From positions 22,612-86,611 of the forward strand of contig LNDT01000025.1 in assembly GCA_001464715.1 (NCBI GenBank): a stretch of 64,000 bases of DNA. The letters run 5' to 3'. The position numbers and the translations under genes were made by a program. Below, piece by piece: positions 61,796-64,000 of the stretch. Position 1 is the stretch's first letter; each line of letters opens with the position of its first letter. The notes under the pieces are model-generated. The model was not told where the DNA came from, did not search any database, and was given only the letters and a program-made list of their open reading frames with translations. Source of the DNA: Bdellovibrionales bacterium Ga0074137 (lineage in GTDB: Bacteria > Bdellovibrionota > Bdellovibrionia > Bdellovibrionales > JAMPXM01).

Positions 61796-63352
61796 GTGAG
61801 TCGAAATTCAAATTCAAAAAAGTCGTTTCCGTGGGGCGCTGTTTTTACGGCGTCCGTTTTCATATTCGCGGCTTGGGTTTATTTCTACGAGTACAAAGGC
61901 GAAGAAGAACGGCAGACTGAGAAAAGTAAAGCCTCGGCTCTTTTGCCATTCTCAAATTCTGATGTTCGCGAAATTCGACTTCGTGCGAAGCCGGGCGGTG
62001 AACCTCAGGCGGGTTTCGTCGAGACAGCCCTTGTCAAAGATTCGTCGGTGTCAGGGGAGGTCTCGCCGGCGGGATCATCCGCAAATTCAGTTTGGAAAGT
62101 TGAATCTCCGTACAAAGATCTCGCGGATGGGGCGGTGGTGGAGTCTTTCTTGTCGGCATTGTCGACCGAGACGACGCAAGAGACGGTTTTGTCGGGAACC
62201 ACGCCGACAAGTATTCAGTGGACGACCTATGGTCTTGATCAGCCGTCAGCTGAAGTCACAATGAAGGCTTTGAAAAATGGCACCGAGGTTGAGCGGCGAA
62301 TTGCGATCGGGTCCGTTCCGGCGTTCGATGGATCTGTCTATGTTCGGATCGATGGCGCCAATCAGGTGGCCACCGTTTCTGCCAATGTCATTGCCACCCT
62401 ACAAAAAGATCCCTGCGAATTTCGAGACAAGAGGTTTTTCTCGGCGACAAAGTTTCCAGAATTTTCCGCACTGCAAGTGCTTCGTCCCGGACTTCCAAAA
62501 ATCGACATCATCCTAAAGGACGGCGTTTGGATGGAACGGGCCGCGCGCGCTGGGACCTGGCCACTTGATCAAGGCATCGTAAAAGCTTACGTCGACAGCG
62601 TCGTTAACCTTCGCGGGAGCGAGGTTTGGGCTGAAGATAAAAGTTCGAAAGCAGTTCTTAAATCTCGCAAGCTCGATCAGCCTGGTCTTGAAGTTATTAT
62701 TTTAGCGAACCCTTCGGTGACGGAAGCGACGAAAGATAAATCTCCGCCGTCGTATCGAATCAAGCTTGCAGCTCTCAGCGGCGAGCAAACAGTGGCGGCA
62801 GGTTTCGGGTCTGAAAAGCCATTGGTTTTTTCTGTCTACAAAGCGCAGATCGAAAACCTCACAAAGACGATCGATGATTTTCGCGACTTAAAATTTCCCT
62901 TTCAGTTCAAGCTTGATCAGATTCAAGCCATCGAGTTCGAGCGAGCTCAGGGTGGGGTTTCACTTCCCAATGTCGTCCGACGTGAAAAAACCTGGATCTT
63001 GGATCCGGCCGACACACGGTTTCAGGGACGAACTGTAAAACCAGAGGCGATCGACGCGGTTTTGTCCGGGATCTCGTCTCTTCAAGTCCGGCGACTTGTT
63101 CCGCTTTCGGCCTCGGCGAAACCTTCAGTTCCCAAATTGTCGGACCGTGGAACAGTTCGGGTTGGAATGTTCGACGTTAAGAATCGGCCGCTGATTGAGT
63201 TCTTATTTCATGCAAACGACGAGACGGTGCGGGCGACTTCATCGCTAGCACCCGGCCGAGTTTTTGAGCTGGATAAAGCGGCGTTTGAAAAAGTCTCGTT
63301 TGATGTTTTAACGCCGCCGCCACCGAGTGCGAGCGAGAAAGAAAAAAAGTGA
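61796..63352 (+). CDS. DUF4340-domain protein
   Basis: A 518-residue protein from GTG 61796 with AGGAG upstream. One N-terminal membrane helix (about 12-29) precedes a strand-rich periplasmic region with repeated modules: WKVESPYKDLADGAVV, WTTYGLDQPSAEVTM and 'FRDKRFFSATKFPEFSALQV' follow the DUF4340 pattern. It habitually follows GldG-type genes, so it is probably an accessory subunit of the same exporter. The stop overlaps the kinase start (GTGA). Confidence 0.85.
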   Translation: MSRNSNSKKSFPWGAVFTASVFIFAAWVYFYEYKGEEERQTEKSKASALLPFSNSDVREIRLRAKPGGEPQAGFVETALVKDSSVSGEVSPAGSSANSVWKVESPYKDLADGAVVESFLSALSTETTQETVLSGTTPTSIQWTTYGLDQPSAEVTMKALKNGTEVERRIAIGSVPAFDGSVYVRIDGANQVATVSANVIATLQKDPCEFRDKRFFSATKFPEFSALQVLRPGLPKIDIILKDGVWMERAARAGTWPLDQGIVKAYVDSVVNLRGSEVWAEDKSSKAVLKSRKLDQPGLEVIILANPSVTEATKDKSPPSYRIKLAALSGEQTVAAGFGSEKPLVFSVYKAQIENLTKTIDDFRDLKFPFQFKLDQIQAIEFERAQGGVSLPNVVRREKTWILDPADTRFQGRTVKPEAIDAVLSGISSLQVRRLVPLSASAKPSVPKLSDRGTVRVGMFDVKNRPLIEFLFHANDETVRATSSLAPGRVFELDKAAFEKVSFDVLTPPPPSASEKEKK

Positions 63353-64000
63353 CCGAAATTACTATGCGCTCTCCCACGCGAGTGGACTTGGCGGGCGGAA
63401 CTTTGGATTGCTGGCCACTTTACTTGTTCCTTGGAGATCCGCTCACGGTGAATGTCGCTATCGACATATTCACAACAGCCACACTTCGCGAGCGGGCGGG
63501 GCGAGGCGTCCGTCTGATCACGAAAGATTTGGGATTCGATAAAGAGTACGACAGTCTTGATGACTGTTTAGGGGACACAGAACCTGCTTTCGATCTCGTT
63601 CGCGCTCATCTTTTGTATTGGCGCGAGAAAATTGGAGCTCGTGGATTCGAGCTCGAAACTGCGTCAGAAAGTCCGGTGGGCGGTGGTCTTGGTGGAAGCT
63701 CTTCGCTTTGTATTTCACTTCTCAAAGTTTTTAAGAAATGGCTTTCGGTTGAAATGCCTGTCAGCGATACGGTTCGCTTAGCCTCCCATTTAGAGGCGCG
63801 TATGCTGTATAAGTCGACGGGAACGCAAGATTACTTTCCGCCTCTTGAGGGCGGTCTTTGTCACATCACGTATGGGGTTGAGGGACCAGTCTCTGTTCGC
63901 TCGCGGATCGACCAAGATCTTTTTCGCGACCGATTTGTTTTGGTTTACACCGGAAAATCTCACCACAGCGGAATCAACAACTGGCAAGTGATCAAGGACT
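63349..64000 (+). CDS. GHMP-family sugar kinase, 3' end beyond the window
   Basis: An open frame from GTG 63349 (GTGA overlap with the DUF4340 gene) runs 217 codons to the window edge without a stop. It begins ITMRSPTRVDLAGGTLDCWP, the GHMP N-terminal strand and substrate loop. SPVGGGLGGSSSLCISLL near 105-122 is the Gly/Ser-rich ATP loop. 'ARMLYKSTGTQDYFPPLEGG' is typical of the heptose-7-phosphate kinase-like subgroup. The C-terminal third is missing. A role in sugar activation for envelope polysaccharides is inferred. Confidence 0.88.
   Translation, partial: MTEITMRSPTRVDLAGGTLDCWPLYLFLGDPLTVNVAIDIFTTATLRERAGRGVRLITKDLGFDKEYDSLDDCLGDTEPAFDLVRAHLLYWREKIGARGFELETASESPVGGGLGGSSSLCISLLKVFKKWLSVEMPVSDTVRLASHLEARMLYKSTGTQDYFPPLEGGLCHITYGVEGPVSVRSRIDQDLFRDRFVLVYTGKSHHSGINNWQVIKD

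Overview
The window looks like chromosome from a member of the Bdellovibrionota (Bdellovibrio-like predatory or formerly 'delta' lineage). The grounds are a TIGR02147-family regulator, an Agl/Glt-type gliding-machinery locus, a GEMM-I cyclic-di-GMP RNA resembling the abundant merRNA of Bdellovibrio, many secreted or lipoprotein genes without clear homologues, and roughly half G+C by eye. This is inference from gene content; no 16S rRNA or other decisive taxonomic marker is present. Gene density is high, many starts overlap the previous stop as ATGA or GTGA, and no transposase, integrase, phage gene, CRISPR array, rRNA or tRNA was seen.

Layout. 1-98 holds a minus-strand c-di-GMP-I aptamer whose 3' end lies at the window edge. 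349-8253 holds a secreted HExxH protein, a secretin N-domain orphan, an Mrp-type P-loop ATPase, a degenerate J-domain protein, glycyl-tRNA synthetase and pyruvate phosphate dikinase. 8254-10304 is a small two-gene unit of secreted proteins bracketed by two identical 54-bp quasi-palindromes in opposite orientation. 10454-21245 is the central locus: a TolQ-like channel, two TolR-like proteins, a giant TPR protein, a small membrane protein, a TonB-like AgmX/PglI-domain protein, then (after a terminator) a lipoprotein, an outer-membrane beta-barrel, a TPR protein and a VWA-domain lipoprotein. Together these look like a proton-driven inner-membrane motor joined through the periplasm to an outer-membrane complex, as in Myxococcus gliding, with a CglB-like adhesin candidate at the end.

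21413-36471 is mostly housekeeping: smc, ftsY, zapA, 5-formyl-THF cyclo-ligase, RNase Y, tyrS, gpmA and hemB, interspersed with envelope proteins and a ferredoxin with a long disordered tail. 36715-50056 is lineage-specific: an acidic/basic bipartite protein, an orphan Fis-type DNA-binding protein behind a structured leader, an S41-like protein with its catalytic Lys replaced by His, an RDD-TPR protein paired with a rhomboid protease, a large secreted papain-like candidate, a TIGR02147 regulator and an HNH protein with a Ser/Asn-rich linker.

50584-64000 holds an acetyltransferase, bifunctional PutA, an FAH-family hydrolase with a SixA-like phosphatase, Hsp33, an NFACT (RqcH-like) protein, and a tight GldA/GldF/GldG-like ABC operon with a DUF4340 protein and a GHMP-family kinase that runs off the end. 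Several intergenic inverted repeats (near 4020, 8290, 10280, 21280, 25055, 43750 and 56970) form one or more dispersed palindromic families.
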